Below are positions 7,939 to 16,554 of a stretch of 64,000 nt of DNA, one piece after another. The stretch spans positions 744,001 to 808,000 of the forward strand of contig NZ_JAVJQE010000013.1 of NCBI RefSeq assembly GCF_040218065.1. Reading direction: 5' to 3'. Below the pieces are notes generated by a model, which had not been told where the DNA came from, did not search any database, and saw nothing but the letters and a program-made list of their open reading frames with translations. Numbering within the stretch: the stretch's first letter is position 1; each line of letters begins with the position of its first letter. This stretch comes from Marivibrio sp040218065 (GTDB taxonomy: Bacteria; Pseudomonadota; Alphaproteobacteria; UBA8366; Aestuariispiraceae). The position numbers were made by a program, and so were the translations under genes.

Positions 7939-8184
7939 CTACCCCCCCGCCATCTTCGGCAGGAGAAAGACCTCCGAATCCGGCTTCACCTCCTGCATCA
8001 GGTTCTGCCGGTAGATCTGCCCGTCAAGGGAGACGGTCACGCCCTTCTTCAGGATGGGCTGCAGGTTTGGGTGTTTTTTGCCCAAATCCTGCAGCACCTG
8101 ATAGATGTTCTCGCCCTCCGCCTCCAGCGTCTCGGCGCCGTCGGCGTAGTCGCGCAGACTTCCCCAGAGCGTGACCTGGACCAT
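7939..8184 (-). CDS. MoaD/ThiS-family ubiquitin-like sulfur carrier protein
   Basis: An 81-residue beta-grasp protein ending in Gly-Gly (KMAGG), the tail that is adenylated and thiocarboxylated in MoaD/ThiS proteins. MoaD supplies sulfur to molybdopterin synthase; here the gene starts 2 bases after the stop of the molybdopterin-binding subunit, with GGAG overlapping that stop, so it is part of the hydroxylase operon. It could be a dedicated MoaD for this enzyme or a sulfur carrier for another step. It is not preceded by moaE, so it must use a MoaE encoded elsewhere or act differently. Confidence 0.85.
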   Translation of the reverse strand: MVQVTLWGSLRDYADGAETLEAEGENIYQVLQDLGKKHPNLQPILKKGVTVSLDGQIYRQNLMQEVKPDSEVFLLPKMAGG

Positions 8185-8186
8185 CC

Positions 8187-10475
8187 CTACTCCGCCGCTT
8201 TCGCCGTCGCCTCGCTGTCGCGCAGGAGCTTCAGCATCCGCGGCGGCGACATCGGGATCTCCGTCGCGCGCACCTTCGCGGCGGCCGAGACGGCGTTGGC
8301 GATCGCGCCCATCGGGGGCACGATCGAGGTCTCGCCGACCCCGCGCACCCCGTAGGGGTGGCCCGGATTCGGCTTCTCGACAATCACCGTCTCAATCATC
8401 GGCAGGTCCGAGGCCACCGGCACGCGGTAATCCAGGAAACCCGGATTCTCGAGCAAGCCCTTGTCGTTGTAGATGTACTCCTCGTTCAAGGCCCAGCCGA
8501 TGCCCTGCACGGCGCCGCCCTGGAACTGGCCTTCGACATAAGCCGGGTGCACCGCCTTGCCGGCGTCCTGGACGACCGTGTAGCGCTTGATGTCGATGCG
8601 GCCCGTATCCCGATCGATCTCGGCGTCGACGATGTGGGTCGCGAAGCTGGGCCCCGCGCCTTCGGCGGCGATCTCGTGGTGGCCGGCGATCGGCCCCCCT
8701 GTCTCGCCCGCCATCGCGGCGATGTCCTTGATGGAGAGCGGCTCATGCTCGCCGGCGTTGGGGCCGGAGGGATGGGCCGCGCCGTTCTCCCACTTCACCG
8801 CGTCCGACGGTATGCCCCAGATCTTGGCGGCCCGGTCGATCATGCGCTGCTTCGCCTGACGCGCCGCCTGGATGGTGGCGAGACCGGAGGCGAAGGTCAC
8901 CCGGCTGCCGTCGGTCACGTCGTTGAAGCCGAGCGAGGCGGTGTCCGCGACGATGCAGTAGACGTCGTCGTAGTCGCAGCCCAGCTCCTCCGCCGCCATG
9001 GCGCACATCGACGCGCGGCTGCCGCCGATGTCCGGCGTGCCGACCGACAGCGCGACCGTGCCGTCGACGTTGAGGTTCAGCGACACCGCCGTCTGGCCGC
9101 CGAAATTGAACCAGAAGCCCGACGCCACGCCGCGGCCCTGGTTGGGGCCGAGCGGGCTGTTGTAATGCTCGGTTTTCTTCGCGGCCTCCAGCGTCTCGAT
9201 CAGCCCGATCTCGTCGTAGGTCGGCCCGAAGCTGGATTTCGTCCCGTCGCCGGCGGCGTTCTTCAGGCGGAAGTCGATCGGGTCCATGCCCAATTCGCCC
9301 GCCAGTTCGCTGATCACGCTTTCGACGGCGAAGGCCGCCATCGGCGCGCCCGGCGCGCGATAGGCCGCCTGCTTCGGGCGGTTGGTGACGACGTCGTAGC
9401 CGACCGCGCGGACGTTCTCCAACGCGTAGCAGGCGAAGGACGCCATCGCGCCCATGTCGACCGGGCTGCCCGGGAAGGCGCCGCCCTGATACTTCAGGAT
9501 CGCGTCGGCCGCGGTGATCGTCCCGTCCTTCTTCGCGCCGACCTTGATCCAGAGACTGGCGGAGGCGGTCGGGCCGGTGGCGCGGAAGACCTCGTCCCGG
9601 CTCATCACGATCTTGACCGGCTTGCCGGCCTTGCGCGAGAGCGCGACCGCAACCGGTTCGATGAAGACGGTGGTCTTGCCGCCGAAGCCGCCGCCGATCT
9701 CGCTCGGCGTGACGCGCAGGTTCGAGACGTCCATGCCGAGCAGCTGGGTGCAGGTGTCGCGAACCATGAACTGGCCCTGCGTGCAGCACCACAACTCGCC
9801 CCGCCCGTCTGAGCCGATATTGGCGAGGCAGGCGTGCGGCTCGATATAGCCCTGGTGCGCGGCGCCGGTCTTGAACGAGCGCTCGACGATCACCTCGGCC
9901 TCCGCAAAGCCCTTCTCCACGTCGCCGTGGCCGATCTCGGTGACGCCGGCGACGTTCGACGGCTTGCCGCCGCCGTACTCGTGGCCGAGATGCTCATGCA
10001 GGATCGGCGCGTCGGGTTGCATCGCCAGATCCTCGTCGATCACGTGGTCCAGAACCTCATACTCGACCTCGATCAGCTTGAGGGCCTGGGCGGCGATGCG
10101 CGGATCGGTCGCGGCGACCGCGGCGACGGCGTGCCCGTCATAGAGCGCCTTCTCGCGCGCCATGACGTTGGTCAGCACGCTCATCAGCTCCTGATCCTCC
10201 TTCACCGCCTCGTGGACGGGGAAGTCGTCGCGGGTGACCACCGCCTTAACGCCGGCCAGCGCCTCGGCCTTCGACGTGTCGATGCTGACGATCTTGGCGT
10301 GGGCGTGGGGGCTGCGCAGGATCTTGGCGTGCAGCATGCCCGGCGCGACGGCGTCGGCGCCGAACTTGGCCCGGCCCGTCACCTTGTCCACGCCGTCGGG
10401 GCGCACCGGGCGCTTGCCGACGACCTTGAACTCACGCGCCTCGAAATTCTGCGGGAAATCGGTCTCAAGCGGCAT
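8187..10475 (-). CDS. Molybdopterin-binding large subunit, xanthine dehydrogenase/CoxL family
   Basis: The 762-residue catalytic subunit of a molybdenum hydroxylase, which hydroxylates a carbon (usually in an N-heterocycle, aldehyde or aromatic-CoA) with water as oxygen source. Visible features are the N-terminal GKRPVRPDGVDKVTGRAKFGAD, GGGFGGKT in the molybdopterin region, the active-site-loop region AYRAPGAPMAAFAVES, and GVRGVGETSIVPP near the C-terminus with the conserved catalytic Glu. The loop is not the AYRCSFR of form-I CO dehydrogenase, so a CO oxidase is unlikely. It overlaps the 2Fe-2S gene by 11 bases and is the third gene of an M-S-L operon. Substrate unknown; the nearby amidohydrolases suggest a nitrogen compound. 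Confidence 0.93.
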   Translation of the reverse strand: MPLETDFPQNFEAREFKVVGKRPVRPDGVDKVTGRAKFGADAVAPGMLHAKILRSPHAHAKIVSIDTSKAEALAGVKAVVTRDDFPVHEAVKEDQELMSVLTNVMAREKALYDGHAVAAVAATDPRIAAQALKLIEVEYEVLDHVIDEDLAMQPDAPILHEHLGHEYGGGKPSNVAGVTEIGHGDVEKGFAEAEVIVERSFKTGAAHQGYIEPHACLANIGSDGRGELWCCTQGQFMVRDTCTQLLGMDVSNLRVTPSEIGGGFGGKTTVFIEPVAVALSRKAGKPVKIVMSRDEVFRATGPTASASLWIKVGAKKDGTITAADAILKYQGGAFPGSPVDMGAMASFACYALENVRAVGYDVVTNRPKQAAYRAPGAPMAAFAVESVISELAGELGMDPIDFRLKNAAGDGTKSSFGPTYDEIGLIETLEAAKKTEHYNSPLGPNQGRGVASGFWFNFGGQTAVSLNLNVDGTVALSVGTPDIGGSRASMCAMAAEELGCDYDDVYCIVADTASLGFNDVTDGSRVTFASGLATIQAARQAKQRMIDRAAKIWGIPSDAVKWENGAAHPSGPNAGEHEPLSIKDIAAMAGETGGPIAGHHEIAAEGAGPSFATHIVDAEIDRDTGRIDIKRYTVVQDAGKAVHPAYVEGQFQGGAVQGIGWALNEEYIYNDKGLLENPGFLDYRVPVASDLPMIETVIVEKPNPGHPYGVRGVGETSIVPPMGAIANAVSAAAKVRATEIPMSPPRMLKLLRDSEATAKAAE

Positions 10476-10953
10476 AGTTGCGCCCTCTCATTTCCTCGGC
10501 GGCGTCCATGACGGCGCGCACGATCTTATCGTAGCCGGTGCAGCGGCACAGATTGCCGGCCAGCCAATAGCGAACCTCGGTCTCGCTCGGATCGGGATTC
10601 TCCTCCAGAAGCGCCTTGGCGGCGACCAGGATGCCCGGCGTGCAGATCCCGCACTGAAGCGCGGCGTGCTCCAGGAACTTGCGCTGCAGCGGGTGCAGCA
10701 ATTCGCCCTGCGCCATGCCTTCGATGGTGCTGATCGCGCGGCCTTCGGCCTCTGCGCCCAGCATCAGGCAGGCGCAGACGATCTTGCCGTCCACATTGAC
10801 GGTGCAGGCGCCGCAGTCGCCGGTCCCGCAGCCTTCCTTCGACCCGGTCATGCCGAGGCGGTCGCGCAGCACGTCCAGCAGGGTCTCCTGCGGATCGCAC
10901 AGAAACTCGACGTCGTCGCCGTTTATGGTGGTGGTGACGTGGTGTTTCGACAT
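10465..10953 (-). CDS. [2Fe-2S] small subunit of molybdenum hydroxylase (CoxS/XdhC-type)
   Basis: A 162-residue electron-transfer subunit with two 2Fe-2S clusters. The N-terminal plant-type ferredoxin domain shows GCGTGDCGACTV, and the C-terminal helical domain shows CGICTPG and NLCRCTGY, the standard eight cysteines. It carries electrons from the molybdenum centre to FAD. It starts 2 bases after the FAD-subunit gene and overlaps the large-subunit gene by 11 bases. Confidence 0.95.
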   Translation of the reverse strand: MSKHHVTTTINGDDVEFLCDPQETLLDVLRDRLGMTGSKEGCGTGDCGACTVNVDGKIVCACLMLGAEAEGRAISTIEGMAQGELLHPLQRKFLEHAALQCGICTPGILVAAKALLEENPDPSETEVRYWLAGNLCRCTGYDKIVRAVMDAAEEMRGRNYAA

Positions 10954-10955
10954 CG

Positions 10956-11816
10956 TCAGCGTCCCTTCGCCCGGTCCATGGCGATCGCGACGGCGCGCTT
11001 GGCCAGCACGCCCGCAACCTCGATTCGGTATTCCCGCGTCCCGCGCTTGTCGTCGATCGGCGCGCAGGCGGCGGAGACCGCCTCCGAGAAGGCCTTCATT
11101 GCGGCCTCGTCGCCCGACGTGCCGACCAGCGCCTCCGCCGCCTCCTCGGCAACGATCACGCGGGGGCCGACGGCGCCGAGAACCACCCGCGCCTCGGAAA
11201 TCGACGCGCTCTCGTCCAGCGTCAGATTGACGCCGACGCCGACGACGGCGATGTCCATCTCGGTGCGCGGAATGAAGCGCAGATAGGCGTCGCCGCCGCG
11301 CGCCGCCTGTTTCGGCAGCAGGATGGAGGCGACGAATTCGCCTTTCTCAAGGCTGGTCTTGCCCGGCCCGGCGGGCACGTCCTCAACGGGAACGTCGCGC
11401 CGGCCGTTCGGCCCGACGATCGAAGCCTTGGCCCGCGCGGCCGCCAGCGCCGGCACGCTGTCCGCGGCCGGCGAGGCGTTGCAGAGATTGCCGGCGACGG
11501 TCGCCCGGCTCTGGATCTGCGTCGACCCGATCAGGCCCGCCGACTCGACGACGCCCGGCCACATCGCGACCAGATTGGCGTGGGCGCCCATCTCGGCGCT
11601 GGGCACGGCCGCGCCGATGCGGAAGCCGCCATCCTCCGGTTCGATGCCGGTCATCTCTTCGATCCGCTTGAGATCGACCACCAGATCCGGCTCGATCCGG
11701 CCGGACCGAATCGCGACCAGCAGATCCGTTCCACCGGCCAGCACCTTGGCCATGCCCTGTTCGGCGGCGAGCAGCTTGACCGCATCCTCCACCGTCGTCG
11801 GCGCTTCGTAGCGCAT
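10956..11816 (-). CDS. FAD-binding medium subunit of molybdenum hydroxylase (CoxM-type)
   Basis: The 286-residue flavoprotein subunit. The N-terminal FAD-binding half shows KVLAGGTDLLVAIRSG, and the middle shows IGSTQIQSRATVAGNLCNASPAADS, which matches the family's TIGGNxxxxxPAGD-type FAD motif. The C-terminal CO-dehydrogenase flavoprotein domain follows. It is the first gene of the operon; its promoter should lie in 11817-11900. Confidence 0.93.
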   Translation of the reverse strand: MRYEAPTTVEDAVKLLAAEQGMAKVLAGGTDLLVAIRSGRIEPDLVVDLKRIEEMTGIEPEDGGFRIGAAVPSAEMGAHANLVAMWPGVVESAGLIGSTQIQSRATVAGNLCNASPAADSVPALAAARAKASIVGPNGRRDVPVEDVPAGPGKTSLEKGEFVASILLPKQAARGGDAYLRFIPRTEMDIAVVGVGVNLTLDESASISEARVVLGAVGPRVIVAEEAAEALVGTSGDEAAMKAFSEAVSAACAPIDDKRGTREYRIEVAGVLAKRAVAIAMDRAKGR

Positions 11817-12166
11817 GATCTCTCGGTCCCTCTTTTGCTGTAGGCGGCCCGACTCCCGAAAACGGCGCGGTCGAGCCGATGTTTTTGATTGATCAACCGT
11901 TCAGCGAACTGTGCCCGCCCGCGGCGCCCCCGTCAAGGACAAGGCCTCCAGGCGACGCCCCATGCGCGACGGTCCCGAGCCGTCGAGCTCAAAGCGAAGG
12001 CCCCGAGGGGCGGCGCCGGGACGAGGCCGCCGGCGCTTCGCGCAGGCTAGCGCTCCCCCGTCGGCGATCCGGTCCAAATCCGTCATCCATCCGCCGAAAC
12101 GCGCCGACCCTCTAGATCCCGAGTGTAGGGGGCGCGAGCGGTCGGGAAAAGGCCTAGTCCGACCGT
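11817..12166. other. Intergenic region upstream of the molybdenum hydroxylase operon
   Basis: No gene is supported. An AT-rich patch at 11880-11897 contains TTGATTGATCAA (11885-11896), an inverted arrangement TTGAT/ATCAA with a 2-base centre, a possible operator for the operon on the minus strand. A hairpin with arms CGGTCGG (12139-12145) and CCGACCG (12159-12165) directly follows the hemerythrin stop codon on the minus strand and may end that transcript, although there is no T run. Confidence 0.45.
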
Positions 12167-12721
12167 TCAGCGCCGACGCAGCCGCATCCGCTCCGCCATC
12201 GCGGCGCGATCCGCGTCCGAAAGGCGCGTCTCGGCGAGCGGCAGCACCGTTTCGTCCTCCCAGGCGAGGTGGCGACGCTGGGTGCTGGCGAATTCGCGCA
12301 GATTGATCAACAGACGCGTCGGATTGGCGAGACTGCGACCGAGCGCCAGGAATTCGAGGTCCGCGCGCAGGAACTCCACCAGATCCTCGTCCATCTCATG
12401 TTCGCGCCGCAGCCGTTTGAGCAGCCCCTTGAGGCCGTCCTCCGGCGGACAACGCGCCTCCAGAAGCGGGAACAGGTCGCGCTCCTCATCCGCGATGTGA
12501 CGGCTGAGATCCTCCGTCAGGAAGTCCAGAATCTCTTGGGCGGCGCCGGCGACGGCCCCTTCGTCCATCGTCTCCACCAACCGCTCCAGCGCCTCGCACA
12601 CCGCGCGCTGACGCTCATGCTCCAAGCGCAGATAGTCGAGCGGATCGGCGATCGCCCCCGCCTGATCGGCGTCGAAGGTTCTGAAGGCGCCGCTCGCGCC
12701 CGGCTCTCGCGCCGCCGTCAT
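12167..12721 (-). CDS. Hemerythrin HHE-domain protein
   Basis: A 184-residue, mostly helical protein with the diiron-ligand pattern of the HHE family: YLRLEHERQRAVCEALE, DLSRHIADEERDLFPLLE, LRREHEMDEDLVE, and RRHLAWEDETVLPLAE. Such proteins bind O2, NO or iron. There is no signal peptide, so it is cytoplasmic. It is the last gene of a unit after a DUF6064-like membrane protein and an exported aldo/keto reductase, 73 bases downstream of the former. A role in redox or oxygen sensing is inference. Confidence 0.9.
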   Translation of the reverse strand: MTAAREPGASGAFRTFDADQAGAIADPLDYLRLEHERQRAVCEALERLVETMDEGAVAGAAQEILDFLTEDLSRHIADEERDLFPLLEARCPPEDGLKGLLKRLRREHEMDEDLVEFLRADLEFLALGRSLANPTRLLINLREFASTQRRHLAWEDETVLPLAETRLSDADRAAMAERMRLRRR

Positions 12722-12794
12722 CGCCGGTCTCCCGTCTGCTCCCGCATCCGCAAGTCAGCCTGCGCGGCGGCGCGGCCCGAAACCATGATCCAGG

Positions 12795-13445
12795 TCAAGG
12801 CGCGGCGTGTTTCGCCCGGAGGTTCTTTAGCGCCAGCAGCAGCGCCGCCAGCACGCCGAAGATCGGCAGGACGAGATCCTCCGGCACCGCGATCAGCCAA
12901 GCGGTCGCCCCGGCGGCCGCGCACCAAAGCAGCGGGACGACGGCGAGCGAAATCGGCGCGCGGCCGCTCGCCGCCAACAGCAGTCCCAAGGTCAGCAAGG
13001 CGGTCGGACCCGGGGCCATGCCGGCCAGACGAACGGCGGCGAGGTCCCCGCCGAGCGCCGCGGTCAGCATCGGGTAGCCGAAGAGCGCGTAAGCGGCCAG
13101 CGCGACCCCCGCCAACCGGAAGCCGTCGATCCCCGGGGCGAAGCGAAGCGCGCCGCGCGAGACCGCGATCCAAAGCAGCAGCGCCGCCTGGAGCAGGAAG
13201 AAGAGTCCGTAGATCGGGGCCGCGAAATTGATCTCGGCGAAGGTCAGAAAATGCCAGCCGACCGCAACCCAGGCCCAGGCCGCGGCCAACGCCGCGCCGA
13301 CAACCTTGCCGCCGCCCGGCTGAGGGCGCACCGCCAGCAGCACCGCGCCCAGCATCAGCCCCGCCGCCGCGGCGGGCAGCGGCCACCAATCGTGATTGAA
13401 ATTGGCGATCACGCTCGCCAACACCTCGGCGGTGTAGGGAAACAT
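12795..13445 (-). CDS. DUF6064-like polytopic membrane protein
   Basis: A 216-residue inner-membrane protein with six or seven hydrophobic spans. It begins MFPYTAEVLASVIANFNHDWWP, and has AWAWVAVGWHFLTFAEIN and APIYGLFFLLQAALLL, a pattern I associate with the DUF6064 family. No catalytic residues are evident. Its ATG lies 3 bases after the stop of the aldo/keto reductase gene, so translation is coupled. Function unknown. Confidence 0.8.
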   Translation of the reverse strand: MFPYTAEVLASVIANFNHDWWPLPAAAAGLMLGAVLLAVRPQPGGGKVVGAALAAAWAWVAVGWHFLTFAEINFAAPIYGLFFLLQAALLLWIAVSRGALRFAPGIDGFRLAGVALAAYALFGYPMLTAALGGDLAAVRLAGMAPGPTALLTLGLLLAASGRAPISLAVVPLLWCAAAGATAWLIAVPEDLVLPIFGVLAALLLALKNLRAKHAAP

Positions 13446-13448
13446 GGG

Positions 13449-14405
13449 CTACAGGCTCTCCACATAGTCGATCATCCGCCGCCGCAGCGTCTGATCGGGC
13501 GACGGACCGTGCAGAGCCCCCATGTTCTCGGCCATATGTTCGACCTGCGTCGTCGCCGGGATCGCGCAGGTTACGGCCGGGTGGCCCAGGATGAATTTCA
13601 GCAGGAACTGCGGCCAGTTCGCCGCCCCCGCCTCGCTCGCCCAGTCCGGCAGCGGCTTGTCCTGGACCATTCGGATCAGCGCCTTGCGGCGGTAAGGTCG
13701 GTTGACGATGACCGCGATTCCGCGATCAGCCGCCAGCGGCAGCAGACGCGCCTCCGCCTCGCGGTCGAGGATGTTATAAGTGAACTGGACGAAATCCAAC
13801 GGCTCCTCGCGCATCACCCGCTCCAACTCCTCGTGGCGCCGGCCGTGGCTGGTGGTGACGCCGAGATAGCGGATGCGGCCCTCCGCCTTGTCCTCCTTTA
13901 GGGTCGCCAGATGCTCCTTCCAGTCGACCAGATTGTGCACCTGCATGAGATCGAAGGTCGACAGGCCCCACAGACGCCGGCTCTCGTTCATCTGTTCGGG
14001 CCCGGACTCGAAGACCGGCGTCCAGACCTTGGTGGCGGAAAACAGGCCGTCCGATCCCGAGACCCGCTCCAGGCACCAGCCGATCACGTCTTCCGAACTG
14101 CCGTACATCGGCGAGCTGTCGACCATCCCGCCGCCTTCGTCGAAAAATTTCTGCAGCACAGCCGCGCGATCGCGGCGCAGCGCTTCGTCCTCGCCGACGT
14201 TGAAGGTGATCCAGGTGCCCATGCCGACGGCGGGGATGCGCTCGCCGGTGGAGGGGATCGGGCGGCGATCGATCACGTCCTCAGCCGACGCGCGGCCCGG
14301 CGTAAAGCCGGCCGCCGCAGCCGCCGCCCCGAGTCCGGTCAGCACCGACCGGCGGTCAAGGCCGCGGCGGGCGCGGCGCCCGCATTGGTGAGAAGCGCGC
14401 TTCAT
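13449..14405 (-). CDS. Tat-exported aldo/keto reductase
   Basis: A 318-residue NADPH-dependent oxidoreductase-fold protein. The N-terminus has a twin-arginine signal: a basic region with two arginine pairs, then DRRSVLTGLGAAAAAAGF. The mature part has the AKR signatures RIPAVGMGTW, MVDSSPMYGSSEDVIG with the catalytic Tyr, LFSATKVW with the catalytic Lys, and LMQVHNLVDWKEH with the active-site His. I chose the ATG at 14405 because of the signal peptide and a GAGA-type ribosome site; an upstream in-frame start at 14492 would bury the signal. An exported AKR is unusual because the cofactor must be folded in before Tat export. It heads a three-gene unit with the DUF6064 and hemerythrin genes. Confidence 0.9.
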   Translation of the reverse strand: MKRASHQCGRRARRGLDRRSVLTGLGAAAAAAGFTPGRASAEDVIDRRPIPSTGERIPAVGMGTWITFNVGEDEALRRDRAAVLQKFFDEGGGMVDSSPMYGSSEDVIGWCLERVSGSDGLFSATKVWTPVFESGPEQMNESRRLWGLSTFDLMQVHNLVDWKEHLATLKEDKAEGRIRYLGVTTSHGRRHEELERVMREEPLDFVQFTYNILDREAEARLLPLAADRGIAVIVNRPYRRKALIRMVQDKPLPDWASEAGAANWPQFLLKFILGHPAVTCAIPATTQVEHMAENMGALHGPSPDQTLRRRMIDYVESL

Positions 14406-14518
14406 GCCAGTCTCTTTCGATCGGATGACGCTCGTGCTAGGGGACGAGATAGGGGCGATCGGCGCAAGCGCAACGGCGCGCCGCTCTCGCAAAGGCGTCC
14501 AGGTCGGAGCATGAACCC

Positions 14519-15745
14519 ATGATCGCCAAGCCGAAGCGCCCGCGTGGCGCCGCCCTCGGGGCGATCGGGGCCGCCGTCCTGGCGGCGGCGCTGTTTGCGG
14601 CGATTCTGGCCGCCGGCCCGAAGCACAATTGGGACATGATCCCCTACATCGCCTGCGCCGACGGGCTGGCGGACGCCGAGAAGGACCCGGCCGCGCTGCA
14701 GTCCGCGGCCTACCGCGCCGTTCGCGCCGCCGTCCCGCCGGAGACCTACCGCGAGCTCACCGACCCGATCGGATGGGCGAACACCTATCGCAAGACCCTC
14801 GCCTCCGACCCCCGTGCGTTCGCCGAGACGTTGCCGGTCTATTGCTACAAGCTCGCCTACGTCGCTGCGATCGCGGGCGTGAGCGCGTTTGGGGTCGCGC
14901 CGCCGACCGCGGCCTTTCTGGTGAGCGCGAGCGCAGCCGCGGCGGCCGTCTTGTTGCTTGGACTGTGGCTCGGCCGGCGCATCGGCGCGCTCGGACCGCC
15001 GGTGCTGATCGTCGCGGCAATGGCCGGACTTTATCAGACCGCACGCTACGCAACGCCCGACGCGATGCTGGCGTTGCTGCTGATCGGCGGGCTGATCGCC
15101 TACGCCGAGGGGCGCGTTAGGCTGGGCGCAGCGATCCTGACGGCCGCGCTTCTGGTGCGCATGGACGCGATCGTCTATTTGGGCGCCTATCTAGCAATCG
15201 CGGGGGGCGGGGCGCTTCGAGGGCGGGCGGGCTTCCGGGCGCAGGCGCGGGTGATCGCCCCGCTCGCCGGGTTCGCGGCGCTCGGGCTTGCGCTCTACGC
15301 CGCGATCGGGGCCTGGATCGAGCCGCCCGGCTATCGCGCCGTCTTCGTCCACAGCTTCATCGCCAATATCCCGATGCTGGCCTCGGCCGATCCCCCGCTG
15401 GCCTTCTCGACCTATCTAGACGTGCTCGGCGCCCGCAGTCTCGAGGTGCTCGAGCGCGGCGCGAAGCTGCCGATCCTCATTCTCTTGACGGCGGCGGCGT
15501 TGCTCGCGACGCGCGCCGAGGACGACCCGGCGCGCCGACGCGCGGCGCAGGCGGCCGGATTGGCCCTGGCCGCGGCGGCGCTGCACTTCCTGATCTTCCC
15601 CTGGTACTCGACGCGCTATTACGCCGGGCATCTGGCGATCATGACCGCCGGCGCGCTCGTCGCCCTGCTGCCGGTTGCCGCATCCCTCGCGGCGCGCCAT
15701 CTTGGAGAGGTCCCGCGCCGCCCGCCGGATGGAGGAGCACCGTGA
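14519..15745 (+). CDS. Polytopic membrane protein, possibly GT-C-type glycosyltransferase
   Basis: A 408-residue inner-membrane protein with about nine to ten hydrophobic spans. The first span is followed by a long periplasmic-type loop beginning HNWDMIPYIACADGLADAEK, a layout seen in GT-C glycosyltransferases that carry acidic residues in the first loop; that assignment is weak. Later it has LIFPWYSTRYYAGH before the final span. It is the first gene of a tightly overlapping operon: its TGA overlaps the GTG of the creatininase-family gene. In context it may glycosylate or move a lipid-linked intermediate of the neighbouring pterin-like pathway (inference). Confidence 0.7.
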   Translation: MIAKPKRPRGAALGAIGAAVLAAALFAAILAAGPKHNWDMIPYIACADGLADAEKDPAALQSAAYRAVRAAVPPETYRELTDPIGWANTYRKTLASDPRAFAETLPVYCYKLAYVAAIAGVSAFGVAPPTAAFLVSASAAAAAVLLLGLWLGRRIGALGPPVLIVAAMAGLYQTARYATPDAMLALLLIGGLIAYAEGRVRLGAAILTAALLVRMDAIVYLGAYLAIAGGGALRGRAGFRAQARVIAPLAGFAALGLALYAAIGAWIEPPGYRAVFVHSFIANIPMLASADPPLAFSTYLDVLGARSLEVLERGAKLPILILLTAAALLATRAEDDPARRRAAQAAGLALAAAALHFLIFPWYSTRYYAGHLAIMTAGALVALLPVAASLAARHLGEVPRRPPDGGAP

Positions 15746-16554
15746 GCGACGCCGTGGCCCGCTGGGCCGACCTGAAGACGACCGATTTTCCCATCTCCGA
15801 TCCGGCGCGCACGATCGCCCTGCTGCCGGTCGGCGCGGTGGAGCAGCACGGGCCGCACCTGCCGCTCGGTACGGACAGCCTGATCCTCGAAGCGGTGATC
15901 GAGCGTATGGCCGCCGCGCATCCCCCGGCGGGCGCACGCCTTCTCGTCCTGCCGTTGCAGCAGGTGGGCGACAGCCTTGAGCACGGCGACTTCCCCGGCA
16001 CCTTGACGCATGACGCCGAGACGCTGATCGCGGCGTGGACCGCGCTCTGCGAAAAGGCGGTCGACGCCGGCGCCCGGAAGATCGCGATCGTCAACAGTCA
16101 CGGCGGGCAGCCGCAGATCGTCGACATTGTCGCCCAGCGCTTGCGCGCACGCCGACGCGTCCTGGCCGCCCGCATCAACAGCTACCGCTTCAAAGCGCCG
16201 GAGGGGCTGTTCGCGACCGACGAGCTGGCCTTCGGCTACCATGGCGGGGAGATGGAAACCTCCCTCATGCTGGCGATCCGCCCGGATCTGGTGGCGATGG
16301 ACAAAGCCGCCGACTTCGACACGCTGGCCCGACGCATGGCGAGGACCAACGCGCGCTTCCACGCCGAGGGCGCGGCCGGCTTCGCCTGGGCCGCTCAGGA
16401 TTTGAACGAAGCCGGCGCGATGGGGAACGCCGCCGACGCCGACGCCGGGCGCGGCGCGGCCACGTTGGATCACATGGCCCGCGCCTTGTCCGACGCGCTG
16501 CAGGAGGTTGCGGCGTTTCCCCTGGACGCGCTCAAAGCCGGCCCTGCGTCGTGA
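15742..16554 (+). CDS. Creatininase-family amidohydrolase (ArfB-like)
   Basis: A 270-residue metal-dependent hydrolase. Motifs of the family are EQHGPHLPLGTDSLI (Glu, His and Asp metal ligands), LEHGDFPGTLTHDAETL, VNSHGGQPQIV, and FGYHGGEMETSLML (last Glu ligand). The family includes creatininase, the mycofactocin peptidase MftE, and archaeal ArfB, which deformylates the formylaminopyrimidine intermediate of riboflavin/F420 synthesis. The next gene encodes a RibD-C/ArfC-like reductase, which is the enzyme after ArfB, so an ArfB-like deformylase or amidase role on a GTP-derived pyrimidine is the best guess. Start GTG overlaps the previous stop (GTGA) with GGAGGAG upstream. Confidence 0.88.
   Translation: MSDAVARWADLKTTDFPISDPARTIALLPVGAVEQHGPHLPLGTDSLILEAVIERMAAAHPPAGARLLVLPLQQVGDSLEHGDFPGTLTHDAETLIAAWTALCEKAVDAGARKIAIVNSHGGQPQIVDIVAQRLRARRRVLAARINSYRFKAPEGLFATDELAFGYHGGEMETSLMLAIRPDLVAMDKAADFDTLARRMARTNARFHAEGAAGFAWAAQDLNEAGAMGNAADADAGRGAATLDHMARALSDALQEVAAFPLDALKAGPAS

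Noticed and set aside
8187..11816. Form I CO dehydrogenase (CoxMSL)
   Set aside because: The operon order matches, but the large subunit lacks the AYRCSFR active-site loop; it has AYRAPGAP instead, so only the general Mo-hydroxylase family is claimed.
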